Of a DNA stretch of 64,000 nucleotides, positions 1-7,636 are shown one piece after another. The notes beneath the pieces are model-generated. The model was not told the DNA's origin, did not search any database, and saw nothing but the letters and a program-made list of their open reading frames with translations. This DNA comes from Veillonella agrestimuris (GTDB lineage Bacteria > Bacillota > Negativicutes > Veillonellales > Veillonellaceae). The DNA is taken from NCBI RefSeq assembly GCF_943193065.1, contig NZ_CALPCS010000007.1:43515-107514 (forward strand), given 5' to 3'. The position numbers and the translations under genes were made by a program. Positions within the stretch are counted from its first letter, which is position 1. Every line of letters begins with the position of its first letter.

Positions 1-603
1 TAATTCTTGTAAACCAAACAATACCTTTAATACCGCTTCGCGACCTTCTGTTTTAGGCATAAATGCAAAGGCAAGACCTACAGAAGCGGAAATAAACATA
101 ACAGATAATACATTGCCTTGTAGGTATGGTTGCAATACATTATTAGGAATGGCAGATAAAATATGATCGTAATATGTAACAGAGCCAAGTTTTTCTGGCA
201 CATCTGCCACACCAGCACCGATTACGTCTAATGGTAAATTACCTGGTGCAATGTAGAGGTATAAACCTAATGCCACTGCAGATGCCGCAATGGTAGTTAA
301 CAAGGTGTACGCTAAAGCGTGACCAAAAATACGACCTGTATCTTTTTTGCCTCCCAATGCAGATAAAGTAGTAATAACTGCTAACGATACTGTTGGAATA
401 GCGATAAATTGGAATAGCCGAGTAAAGACAGTGGCAATAAAATCAAATAATTCATTTAATACAGGAATGTTTTGCCATCCTAAAATAGCCCCAATGATAA
501 GAGCGCCCATCCACAAAATAAATTGGCGCAGCTTTCCTTGACCACGACTTTGGAGCGTAATCTCTTTGGCTAGTTTGTCGACATTTTTATTATTTTCCGA
601 CAT
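1..603 (-). CDS. Dicarboxylate/amino acid:cation symporter, N-terminal part (truncated by window edge)
   Basis: The first 201 codons read from ATG at 603 toward base 1 with no stop, so the C-terminal half lies outside the window. The protein starts MSENNKNVDKLAKEI and then shows several hydrophobic segments, including one with TVSLAVITTLSALGGKKDTG, which is the pattern of the DAACS (GltP/SstT/DctA) family. These inner-membrane carriers import glutamate, aspartate, serine or C4-dicarboxylates with Na+ or H+. The substrate cannot be told from this part. A GGAGAGG ribosome site lies just upstream of the ATG. It is transcribed divergently from nrdA, from the strong promoter at 682-710. Confidence 0.85.
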   Translation of the reverse strand, partial: MSENNKNVDKLAKEITLQSRGQGKLRQFILWMGALIIGAILGWQNIPVLNELFDFIATVFTRLFQFIAIPTVSLAVITTLSALGGKKDTGRIFGHALAYTLLTTIAASAVALGLYLYIAPGNLPLDVIGAGVADVPEKLGSVTYYDHILSAIPNNVLQPYLQGNVLSVMFISASVGLAFAFMPKTEGREAVLKVLFGLQEL

Positions 604-637
604 AGTAACACCTCTCCATTCTACAAATTAACCTACC

Positions 638-661
638 TATGAAACTAAGAGTAGTTTCATA
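638..661. promoter_or_regulatory. Palindrome in the symporter 5' leader
   Basis: TATGAAACTA and TAGTTTCATA form a perfect 10-bp inverted repeat around a 4-base AGAG loop, just after the predicted transcription start and before the ribosome site. It could be an operator or an RNA hairpin. The regulator is unknown. Confidence 0.45.
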
Positions 662-681
662 CTTTACATTTATTAAAACCT

Positions 682-710
682 ATTATATAAGTATGTTTTA
701 AAATTGTCAA
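682..710 (-). promoter_or_regulatory. Sigma-A type promoter of the symporter gene
   Basis: On the minus strand a perfect -35 box TTGACA (710-705) is separated by 17 bp from a perfect -10 box TATAAT (687-682). Transcription should start near 675 and run into the symporter ATG at 603. Confidence 0.8.
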
Positions 711-823
711 ACAGAAATTTAATTTTCACATATAGAAATAACAAAATTATCCTTAAACTAGTTCTTTCTAGAATTGAGAAAATATAGTAACAGAAATATT
801 TAAAATTTTCGAAAAGTCAAGTC

Positions 824-851
824 TTGAATACATCGATTTTTTTGGTATAAT
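824..851 (+). promoter_or_regulatory. Promoter of nrdAB
   Basis: TTGAAT (824-829), a 16-bp spacer and TATAAT (846-851) make a good sigma-A promoter. Transcription would start near 858, giving a leader of about 100 bases before nrdA. Confidence 0.75.
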
Positions 852-898
852 GTAAACATACTGTATGCAATGTGAAAGAAAACTACAATATATTGTAG
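851..898 (+). promoter_or_regulatory. Candidate tandem NrdR boxes
   Basis: CTACAATATATTGTAG (883-898) carries the CAATATATTG core of the NrdR box and sits in a longer palindrome (876-905). A second, weaker box, TGTAAACATACTGTAT (851-866), begins exactly 32 bp upstream, the spacing typical of paired NrdR boxes. Together they overlap the -10 element and the start site, as expected for repression of ribonucleotide reductase genes by the ATP/dATP-sensing repressor NrdR. The repressor gene itself is not in the window. Confidence 0.6.
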
Positions 899-960
899 TT
901 TTCTTATTTTTCTGTTCGCATACGAATTTATAGATTATTTATTATATAAAGGGGATTAAA

Positions 961-3243
961 ATGGAAATTATGATTAAAAAACGGGATGGTCATGTCGAAC
1001 CATTATCCGTTGAAAAAACGAAACGTATGATTGCTTTCGCATGTTTAGGTTTGGATTCTTGTGATCCATTAGAACTTGAAATGGATGCAAAATTACAATT
1101 CGTTGATGGCATGACAACTAAAGAAATTCAAAAAACATTAGTACAAACAGCCATTGAAAAAGTAATTTCCAAAAAAGACGATGGTTTTGGCAATCAAGTT
1201 AATAAAATGAACCAAGACTGGCAATTCGTAGCAGCTCGACTCTATTTATTTGATTTATATAAAGAAGCGGCTATCACTCGTCGTTACAAAGCATTCGGTT
1301 ATGGCAATTTCCCAAACTTAGTAGAAATGTTAGTGGCCGAAAAAAAATATGCTGACTTTTTCCTGACTGAATATACACCAGAAGAATTACAGGAATTAGG
1401 CGATTATATTAAACCAAAGCGAGACTATTTATTTAACTATGAAGGTTTAAAACTATTATCTGATCGTTATCTTGTAAAAGGTTTCAACAAAGAGATTTAC
1501 GAACTACCACAAGAGCGATTCATGGCTATCGCTATGCACTTAGCTCTCGTGGAAGGAGATAAAAAAGTAGAATATGCAAAAAAATTCTACGATTTAATGA
1601 GTCAATTAAAAATGACTACTGCTACGCCTACATTAGCTAACGCAGGCACTCCGTTCCATCAATTATCTTCTTGCTTCATTTCTGGTGTAGATGATAATTT
1701 ATGGTCTATTTACGACGTAAACAGCAAATTCTCTCGCGTATCTAAACACGGTGGAGCCCTCGGTATCTACCTTGGTAAAGTACGTGCCTTAAACTCTGAT
1801 ATTCGAGGCTTTAAAAACTCCTCTGGCGGCGTTATTCCTTGGATTCGCTTGTATAATGATACAGCTGTAGCTGTTGACCAATTAGGCAAACGAAAAGGCG
1901 GTGCTACCGTAACGCTCGACATTTGGCACAAAGACTTCTACGAATTCGTAGAATTGCGCACAAACAACGGTGACGATCGCCGTAAAGCACACGATATCTT
2001 CCCTGCTGTGTCCGTACCAAACATCTTCATGGAACGCATGATGGCTCGCGAAAACTTCACCCTCTTCGACCCTCATGAAATTCAAGCTGTCAAAGGCTAT
2101 TCCTTAGAAGATTATTTCGACACCGATGAAAGTCAAGAGTTTACAAAACGTTATCTCGAATGCGAGCAAGACCCTAATATCCACGGCATCGAAGTGCCAG
2201 CCTTGGACATGATGAAAAAAATCATGCGTAGTGCAGTAGAAACAGGTACGCCTTTCATTTTCTTCCGTGACACCGTTAATCAAGCTAATCCAAACAAACA
2301 CGAAGGTATGATTTACGCATCTAACTTATGTCACGAAATCGCTCAAAATGTTGGTTTTACAAACTTAGACAAAGAAATCATCAACGAAGATGGCTCCATT
2401 ACAACTACAACAAAAACAGGCGACATGGTAACATGTAACCTTAACTCTATCAGCTTAGGCCGCATTACAGATGACGAATTAGAAGCTAATATTGCCCTTC
2501 AAATCCGCATGTTAGATAATGTTATTTCTATTAATCAAGCGCCAGTACCAGAATCTCGCATGACATCTGATAAATACCGCGCTGTCGGCCTCGGTACCTC
2601 TGGTTACCATCATTACTTGGTAAACCATAATATCCAATGGGAATCGGAAGAACATTTAAAAGTAGCCGATGAATTATTCGAAAATATCGCTTACTACGCT
2701 ATTAAAGCGTCTATGGAATTAGCCAAAGAAAAAGGGGCTTATCCAGCTTTCAAAGGTTCCGAATGGGAAACAGGCGAATATTTCACACGCCGTGGCTATA
2801 CATCTGACCGTTGGAAACAATTGGCTGCTGACGTAGCAAAATACGGTATCCGCAATGGTTACCTTATGGCTATCGCTCCAACTGGTTCTACCTCCAACAT
2901 TGCAAATACTACGGCTGGTATCGACCCTATTTTCAAAAAATTCTTCATTGAAGAGAAAAAAGGTTCTTTCACACCGAAAACGGCACCTGATTTGAACAAC
3001 GAAACATTCTGGTTATATAAAGAAGCGCACACTATCGATCAACAATGGTCTATCAAGGCTTGCGGCATCCGCCAGCGCCATATTGATCAAGCACAATCGT
3101 TTAACTTGTACATTACGCCACAAATGAAAGCAAAAGAAATTCTCGACCTCTATGTGGAAGCGTACAAACAAGGTATTAAAACGATTTACTACATTCGCAA
3201 CCAGTCCCTCGAAATGGACGAATGTACTAGTTGTTCTTCTTAA
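961..3243 (+). CDS. nrdA: Ribonucleoside-diphosphate reductase alpha subunit, class Ia
   Basis: The large subunit reduces ribonucleoside diphosphates to deoxyribonucleotides using a radical supplied by NrdB. It has 760 residues, almost the length of the E. coli protein. Residues 1-90 form an ATP-cone, the allosteric activity site, beginning IKKRDGHVEPLS. The catalytic barrel follows, with redox cysteine C238 (SSCFISG) and the thiyl-radical cysteine C457 (NLCHEIAQN). The tail DECTSCSS carries the thioredoxin-reducible cysteine pair. The start is set by AAGGGGATT just upstream. nrdB follows after 72 bases in the same direction, so the two form an operon, probably repressed by NrdR. Confidence 0.96.
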   Translation: MEIMIKKRDGHVEPLSVEKTKRMIAFACLGLDSCDPLELEMDAKLQFVDGMTTKEIQKTLVQTAIEKVISKKDDGFGNQVNKMNQDWQFVAARLYLFDLYKEAAITRRYKAFGYGNFPNLVEMLVAEKKYADFFLTEYTPEELQELGDYIKPKRDYLFNYEGLKLLSDRYLVKGFNKEIYELPQERFMAIAMHLALVEGDKKVEYAKKFYDLMSQLKMTTATPTLANAGTPFHQLSSCFISGVDDNLWSIYDVNSKFSRVSKHGGALGIYLGKVRALNSDIRGFKNSSGGVIPWIRLYNDTAVAVDQLGKRKGGATVTLDIWHKDFYEFVELRTNNGDDRRKAHDIFPAVSVPNIFMERMMARENFTLFDPHEIQAVKGYSLEDYFDTDESQEFTKRYLECEQDPNIHGIEVPALDMMKKIMRSAVETGTPFIFFRDTVNQANPNKHEGMIYASNLCHEIAQNVGFTNLDKEIINEDGSITTTTKTGDMVTCNLNSISLGRITDDELEANIALQIRMLDNVISINQAPVPESRMTSDKYRAVGLGTSGYHHYLVNHNIQWESEEHLKVADELFENIAYYAIKASMELAKEKGAYPAFKGSEWETGEYFTRRGYTSDRWKQLAADVAKYGIRNGYLMAIAPTGSTSNIANTTAGIDPIFKKFFIEEKKGSFTPKTAPDLNNETFWLYKEAHTIDQQWSIKACGIRQRHIDQAQSFNLYITPQMKAKEILDLYVEAYKQGIKTIYYIRNQSLEMDECTSCSS

Positions 3244-3315
3244 TAAATACGCATCTTAATTAGTAGTTGCTGTATAATGGTCTAAATACTATCCCTTTTA
3301 CAAAGGAGTCCCTCA

Positions 3316-4344
3316 ATGGAAAAGAAACTCATATTTAACGAAAACGGCGACCGTGGCACGCAAGCCATGATCGGCGGCAATACGACAAACCTTCGCGAAT
3401 GGAACCGCATCAAATACGATTGGGCAAACCAAATGTATCGTACTATGCTCAACAACTTCTGGATTCCTGAAGAAATTTCGTTAAGCGAAGATGTAAAACA
3501 GTTCCCTTACTTAACAGATAATGAGCGTCGTGCATTCGACAAAATCATTTCTTTCTTAAACTTCTTGGACTCAATTCAATCGGAAAACTTGCCAAACTTG
3601 AGCCGTTATGTAACGGCTCCTGAAGTGGCATCTTTGTTAAATATTCAAGCATTCCAAGAAGAAATCCACGCCCAAAGTTATTCCTATATTTTGGACACTG
3701 TAACAAACCCAATTACGCGGGACAAAATTTATGACGAATGGCGCACTGACAAAAACCTACTTGCTCGTAACCGCTTCATCGCTGATGCATATCAACGATT
3801 CTCCGATGATCCTAGCGAAGCGAACTTGATCCACACAATCATTGCGAACTATATTTTAGAAGGTATCTACTTCTACTCTGGCTTTAGCTTCTTCTACACA
3901 TTAGCACGCCAAGGTAAAATGACAGCTACCTCTACTATCTTCAAATACATCAACCGCGACGAAGTAACTCACCTCGTATTGTTCCAAAACATTATCCGTG
4001 AATTACGTCATGAACGTCCTGACCTATTCACACCGGAACTAGAAGCGAAAATTACAGACATGATTCGCCAAGGTGCAGAAAACGAAATCGCTTGGGGTCA
4101 ATACATTACAGACGACAAAATCCTCGGCCTCAACAACGTTCTCATCGAACGCTACATCAAATACTTAGCGAACATTCGCTTAGAAGCCATCGGTTTACCA
4201 CACCTCTATCCAGACATTAAAGACAACCCTATGGAATGGATTGAAGGCTTCTCCAACTTAAATAGCACTAAAACAGACTTCTTCGAAGCTAAAGTAACAA
4301 ACTATACAAAAGCGGCGGCTTTTGATTTTGATGATTTAGTGTAA
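3316..4344 (+). CDS. nrdB: Ribonucleoside-diphosphate reductase beta subunit
   Basis: This is the small, diiron subunit that generates and stores the tyrosyl radical. All expected residues are visible: metal ligands D85, E115, H118, E182, E216 and H219, and the radical tyrosine Y122 in EEIHAQSY. The numbering is nearly that of E. coli NrdB. Keeping Y122 argues for the classical tyrosyl-radical type and not the Mn/Fe (class Ic) type, where it is replaced by Phe. The protein has 342 residues. An AAAGGAG site precedes the ATG. Transcription probably ends at the hairpin just downstream at 4368-4440. Confidence 0.96.
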   Translation: MEKKLIFNENGDRGTQAMIGGNTTNLREWNRIKYDWANQMYRTMLNNFWIPEEISLSEDVKQFPYLTDNERRAFDKIISFLNFLDSIQSENLPNLSRYVTAPEVASLLNIQAFQEEIHAQSYSYILDTVTNPITRDKIYDEWRTDKNLLARNRFIADAYQRFSDDPSEANLIHTIIANYILEGIYFYSGFSFFYTLARQGKMTATSTIFKYINRDEVTHLVLFQNIIRELRHERPDLFTPELEAKITDMIRQGAENEIAWGQYITDDKILGLNNVLIERYIKYLANIRLEAIGLPHLYPDIKDNPMEWIEGFSNLNSTKTDFFEAKVTNYTKAAAFDFDDLV

Positions 4345-4367
4345 GAATTCCGTATATAAAAGAACCC

Positions 4368-4440
4368 CCCCTCTATTATCTCCAATTCGCGGACGGCCTA
4401 CGGCCTGCTCAAAGTCGATAATAGAGGGGTATTTCTTTTT
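4368..4440 (+). terminator. nrdAB terminator carrying the conserved loop module (copy 1)
   Basis: CCCCTCTATTATC (4368-4380) pairs perfectly with GATAATAGAGGGG (4417-4429), and a T-rich tail follows. The 36-base loop (4381-4416) starts TCCAATTCGCGGAC, contains GGCCTACGGCC and ends CTGCTCAAAGTC. Closely related loops recur at 4713-4749 and 52718-52754, inside stems of other sequence. Confidence 0.8.
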
Positions 4441-4456
4441 ATTCATGCAATCTTCT

Positions 4457-4565
4457 TAGGCCATTGGCCTTCTTAAAGTCAATACTGGCAGGGTGTTTTA
4501 TTTTCTCTCTAACATTTCGGTGGGGAGGTTCTGCTCAAAGTCGATAATAGTCGCATTTCCTCCCC
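4457..4565 (+). repeat. Two degenerate fragments of the loop module
   Basis: 4457-4480 keeps the GGCC/GGCC centre and the end CTTAAAGTC. 4530-4550 keeps only the right part, CTGCTCAAAGTCGATAATAG. The second fragment sits inside a different hairpin, GGGGAGG (4522-4528) with CCTCCCC (4559-4565). These look like decayed copies of the 4381-4416 module. Confidence 0.55.
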
Positions 4566-4567
4566 CC

Positions 4568-4612
4568 GCTCTTTTCACTGGTCGTTTTAGCTCTGCACTA
4601 GCCGAAAAGAGC
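4568..4612. repeat. Isolated hairpin
   Basis: GCTCTTTTC (4568-4576) and GAAAAGAGC (4604-4612) form a 9-bp stem. No gene is nearby on either side within the repeat cluster, and no poly-T tail follows directly. The function is unknown. Confidence 0.35.
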
Positions 4613-4698
4613 TTAGATAAGAGAAATAAAAGGCACGCCTATATTACATACAAAGAAATTTTTATAAATACGTTATAAAGAATAAAATAAAATAAAAT

Positions 4699-4770
4699 AC
4701 ACCCTTATTATCGACTTTGAGCAGGCCCAATAGGCCCTCGCGTATTGGAGATAATAGGGGTGTTTTATTT
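4699..4770. terminator. Bidirectional terminator with inverted loop module (copy 2)
   Basis: A 14-bp stem (4699-4712 with 4750-4763, one G-U pair) is flanked by A-rich and T-rich sides, so it can terminate both nrdAB and the converging rubredoxin-like gene. Its 37-base loop (4713-4749) is, on the minus strand, the same module as copy 1: it begins TCCAATACGCG and ends CCTGCTCAAAGTC. Confidence 0.75.
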
Positions 4771-4844
4771 AACTATCACGTTAGAAAACAAACAATTAGT
4801 ACTAAAAAATAGTAAGTGTGCCTTTTATTGAGTTAACGTAACTA

Positions 4845-5486
4845 TTATCCGGCTGTGTACGGGCTGAATCGACCAGCGAATAGGTAAGAACCCATTTTCC
4901 CAAGTCTACCAGCCATAACAGAACCAATTACACCAAGGACAATCATAACCCAAGCGTTTTCTGTATTAACACCTTGTGTGAAAGCCACATAGGATTGGAT
5001 GCAAGAAAGGATAAAATAAGCGATGGTTAAGTAAATTTTTAATTTAGGTATCTTGGCTGTTGCTGTTTTATAGCGTAGTTTACTACCAATATAACCGGAA
5101 ATACCACCAATGATAGCTAAGATTGGTAAAATCATAGCTGCCAATGTAACAGCATGAAACAATGTAGTAGCAATAGATGGAATTAACAATGCAATAATAG
5201 GAACTAAAAAAGTACCTGTTGTAGCTACGATTGGGAAATGTACCGCAATTGGATGTAAATGTAAGTCTAACAACTTATCCCGTTTTGGATCAATACGCCG
5301 TGGTGTATAGTCCATCCATACCGTCGCTGGATAACCACATGCTGGACATGCTTCATCACGCTTTGTCGCTTCTTCAATATAACCACATACACGACAAATT
5401 ACCCATTTTGTAGCTTGCTCTTTATTCATCGGTTTCGCTGGGTTAGACGTCGTTGCTGCCGCTGCGGCTTGTTTCTCTGCTGTCAT
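4845..5486 (-). CDS. Rubredoxin-like domain fused to a DUF2231-type membrane domain
   Basis: The 213-residue protein begins with an Ala-rich stretch and a short rubredoxin-like iron or zinc knuckle: C31-x2-C34 (VICRVCGY) and C47-x2-C50 (ACPACGYP), as in the C-terminal domain of rubrerythrins. From residue 75 it turns into a membrane protein with about four hydrophobic segments that starts LDLHLHPIAVHFPIV, the signature of DUF2231. The histidines there could bind heme or metal. It probably passes electrons between a soluble partner and the membrane, but neither partner is visible. It is a single-gene unit ending at the 4699-4763 terminator. Confidence 0.75.
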   Translation of the reverse strand: MTAEKQAAAAATTSNPAKPMNKEQATKWVICRVCGYIEEATKRDEACPACGYPATVWMDYTPRRIDPKRDKLLDLHLHPIAVHFPIVATTGTFLVPIIALLIPSIATTLFHAVTLAAMILPILAIIGGISGYIGSKLRYKTATAKIPKLKIYLTIAYFILSCIQSYVAFTQGVNTENAWVMIVLGVIGSVMAGRLGKMGSYLFAGRFSPYTAG

Positions 5487-5560
5487 TTGATTACTCCTTA
5501 TTACTCATACCTTACATTTATTTAAAATCATTATTTATTAGTATACCATATCTACAAAGA

Positions 5561-5635
5561 AAACACATCCAGAATACCTCCAATACATAGTAGCTTTTAG
5601 TCTGTCCGCGAATTGGAGGCAATAGAGGTGTCTTT
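5561..5635 (-). terminator. GNAT gene terminator with degenerate loop module (copy 3)
   Basis: On the minus strand the sequence reads CTCTATTGCCTCCAATTCGCGGAC and onward, in pieces: TCCAATTCGCGGAC is identical over 14 bases to the start of copy 1 (4381-4394). CCTCCAAT (5578-5585 region) pairs with ATTGGAGG (near 5612-5619). A T-rich stretch follows on the minus strand. The rest of the module has decayed. Confidence 0.55.
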
Positions 5636-5686
5636 ACTTTCGCCCTTTATATAACGTAATACATATGCGGTTTCTTTATGAATTGA

Positions 5687-6103
5687 TTAAAACACTTTTA
5701 TCATAAAAATATGCGGGCATCCTTCATCAAGATATTCTTCCCCTTCTGCAGCATAGCCTAACGTTTCATAAAAAGGGCGTGCTTGTGCTTGTGCTGATAA
5801 GGAGCAAGATTTATATCCCTCTTTTCGAATGGCTGCTTCAGCAGCTATCATGATTTTGGCACCTAGATGTTGACCTCGGTACTCTTTTCGCACTGCCATG
5901 CGCCCAATGTGGGCGTCGCCTTCTTCCTCACCTGGAAAGAATCGACAAGTACCAATACCTTTACCATCTATGGATAAAAGTACAAATTTAGCTATATCAT
6001 CAATATCGTCAAATTCTACTTCGAAGCCTTGTTCTTCTATAAATACATCGGTACGAATCTGTTTAATGTCATCATTAATATGATCTAAAATTTGAATAAC
6101 CAT
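5687..6103 (-). CDS. GNAT family N-acetyltransferase
   Basis: The 138-residue protein has the GNAT fold with the acetyl-CoA motif A in IGRMAVRKEYRGQHLGAKIM (the R/Q-x-x-G-x-G/A loop is YRGQHLG). The ending DEGCPHIFMIK is typical of the YjcF/ElaA-like subgroup. The substrate is unknown. It is a lone gene. The ATG at 6103 is preceded by GAGGTGAA on the minus strand. A terminator with a repeat module follows. Confidence 0.85.
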   Translation of the reverse strand: MVIQILDHINDDIKQIRTDVFIEEQGFEVEFDDIDDIAKFVLLSIDGKGIGTCRFFPGEEEGDAHIGRMAVRKEYRGQHLGAKIMIAAEAAIRKEGYKSCSLSAQAQARPFYETLGYAAEGEEYLDEGCPHIFMIKVF

Positions 6104-6272
6104 AAATTCACCTCATGTTAACTATAGCAATACCCATATCAACAATTATATCACTAAAATTGTAAACGCTACATGTATATATGTAATCCTTATATAGCTA
6201 GCTATAATGCAATATTTTTTATTCTTTCATACAATACACTAAATAATTCTATAGAAATTTTGAAAAAAGTAC

Positions 6273-6302
6273 TTGCATAAATCTTTATATTGGGTTTATA
6301 CT
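6273..6302 (+). promoter_or_regulatory. Promoter of the aromatic operon
   Basis: TTGCAT (6273-6278), an 18-bp spacer and TATACT (6297-6302) form a promoter that would start transcription near 6309, shortly before the leader-peptide ribosome site at 6320-6326. Confidence 0.6.
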
Positions 6303-6331
6303 GTATTCATAAATTTTAGAAAGGAGCAACC

Positions 6332-6424
6332 ATGATGACTAACCAAATTAGTACAGCAGCAGCATTATATTTTTATTGGTTCTTTATCCAACGTACGGGT
6401 AAGGAACTATTTGGGCTGCGCTAA
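6332..6424 (+). CDS. Aromatic-operon leader peptide (30 residues)
   Basis: A short reading frame with a strong AAAGGAG site encodes MMTNQISTAAALYFYWFFIQ and then RTGKELFGLR. Codons 13-18 spell Tyr-Phe-Tyr-Trp-Phe-Phe, with another Phe at 27. Such a run of end-product codons, directly upstream of a terminator (6456-6494) and of DAHP synthase, is the hallmark of a ribosome-dependent attenuator sensing charged tRNA-Tyr, tRNA-Phe and tRNA-Trp. The second ATG (6335) is equally possible as the start. No stable function of the peptide itself is expected. Confidence 0.8.
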   Translation: MMTNQISTAAALYFYWFFIQRTGKELFGLR

Positions 6425-6455
6425 TTTAGGAGTCAATGGCGGCTTAGAATAGTGA

Positions 6456-6494
6456 AAGGGCTACCCGTATAGCACATACGGGTAGCCCTTTTTA
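6456..6494 (+). terminator. Attenuator terminator before aroF
   Basis: AAGGGCTACCCGTAT (6456-6470) pairs over 15 bp with ATACGGGTAGCCCTT (6476-6490), loop AGCAC, followed by TTTTATTTG. The sequence TACGGGTA also occurs at 6394-6401, inside the leader-peptide frame, and can pair with the same 5' arm (6462-6469). This gives a ready alternative antiterminator structure. Confidence 0.85.
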
Positions 6495-6552
6495 TTTGCT
6501 ACCTGTTGGGCTAGCTCTACTATTCAGGATGTTATTTAAGAGGAGAGTTATT

Positions 6553-7566
6553 ATGATTATCACATTAAAATCAACAGCAACAGAACAAGAAATTAATGAT
6601 TTACGTAGCAAATTAGAGGCACAGGGCCTTACTATTCACCCTTCCCAAGGTACGCATTACCATATCTTAGGTCTCATTGGCGATACATCGTCTGTGGATT
6701 TACGCCAAATTGAGTCCCTCAATTCCGTATCCAAAGTGACTCGTATTCAAGAGCCTTTCAAAAAAGCAAATCGCAAATTCCACCCTGATGATACCGTAGT
6801 CAATGTAGGTGGTGTATTGATCGGTGGCGGTCATTTCGCAGTCATGGCAGGCCCTTGCTCCGTAGAAACACCTGAGCAAGTATTAGAAACGGCGAAAGCT
6901 TGTAAAGCAGCTGGTGCTACTATCCTTCGCGGCGGTGCTTTCAAACCTCGTACGTCTCCATACTCTTTCCAAGGCATGGGCCCTGAAGGTCTAGAATTAT
7001 TAGAATTGGCAAAAAAAGAAACAGGTCTTCCTATCGTATCCGAAGTAATGGATATTTCCCAATTACAATACTTCGATAATGTGGACATGTTACAAATTGG
7101 CGCTCGCAATATGCAAAACTTCAATTTATTAAAAGAAGTAGGTAAATTGAACAAACCCGTGCTATTAAAACGCGGTTTATCTGCAACTTACGAAGAATGG
7201 TTAATGGCGGCAGAATACATTATGTCTGAAGGTAACGAACAAATCGTCCTTTGCGAACGCGGTATCCGCACATTCGAACCAAAAACTCGCAATACTTTAG
7301 ACGTAACTGCTATCCCAATGATGCACGAACTTTCACATTTGCCAATCATCATGGACCCTAGCCACGCAGCAGGTATGAGCCGTATGGTTCGTCCATTGTC
7401 CCTCGCATCTGTAGGTGGCGGTGCTGATGGCCTTATGATTGAAGTCCACAACGACCCTGCAAAAGCATTGTGCGATGGCCCACAAGCATTACGTCCAGAT
7501 CAATTTACTAGCCTTATGAAAGAAATTAACGCATTACGCACTGCTCTTGTAGAAGCTACAAAATAA
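6553..7566 (+). CDS. aroF: 3-deoxy-7-phosphoheptulonate (DAHP) synthase, type I beta with N-terminal regulatory domain
   Basis: It condenses phosphoenolpyruvate and erythrose 4-phosphate, the first step of the shikimate pathway. The start at 6553 (MIITLKSTATEQEINDL) is chosen because AGAGGAGAG precedes it; the reading frame extends upstream into the attenuator but without a ribosome site. The 337-residue product has an N-terminal ferredoxin-like domain (about 1-70), as in the Thermotoga type, then FKKANRKFHPDD and the TIM barrel with VMAGPCSVET, FKPRTSPYSFQG, LLKRGLSAT and MDPSHAAGMS. It heads a six-gene aromatic operon under the attenuator. The N-terminal domain suggests added feedback control by Tyr or Phe. 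Confidence 0.95.
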   Translation: MIITLKSTATEQEINDLRSKLEAQGLTIHPSQGTHYHILGLIGDTSSVDLRQIESLNSVSKVTRIQEPFKKANRKFHPDDTVVNVGGVLIGGGHFAVMAGPCSVETPEQVLETAKACKAAGATILRGGAFKPRTSPYSFQGMGPEGLELLELAKKETGLPIVSEVMDISQLQYFDNVDMLQIGARNMQNFNLLKEVGKLNKPVLLKRGLSATYEEWLMAAEYIMSEGNEQIVLCERGIRTFEPKTRNTLDVTAIPMMHELSHLPIIMDPSHAAGMSRMVRPLSLASVGGGADGLMIEVHNDPAKALCDGPQALRPDQFTSLMKEINALRTALVEATK

Positions 7567-7576
7567 GAGAGAACAC

Positions 7577-7620
7577 AAATAAGCTAGTATCTGATACAAT
7601 AGATACTAGCTTATTTTGTT
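7577..7620 (+). terminator. Hairpin between aroF and aroB
   Basis: AAATAAGCTAGTATC (7577-7591) pairs perfectly with GATACTAGCTTATTT (7602-7616) around a 10-base loop. Only a short T run follows and the aroB ribosome site (AGGAAAGGA, 7621-7629) comes directly after, so it may be a partial terminator or an mRNA stability element setting the aroF to aroB ratio. Confidence 0.5.
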
Positions 7621-7636
7621 AGGAAAGGACAATCCT

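Noticed and set aside
876..910. The nrd palindrome as an intrinsic terminator
   Set aside because: There is no upstream plus-strand gene to terminate; its core fits the NrdR box better. A weak attenuator effect cannot be excluded.
4493..4678. A 61-codon frame in the repeat cluster after nrdB
   Set aside because: It runs through repeat fragments and hairpins, lacks a ribosome site and resembles no protein.
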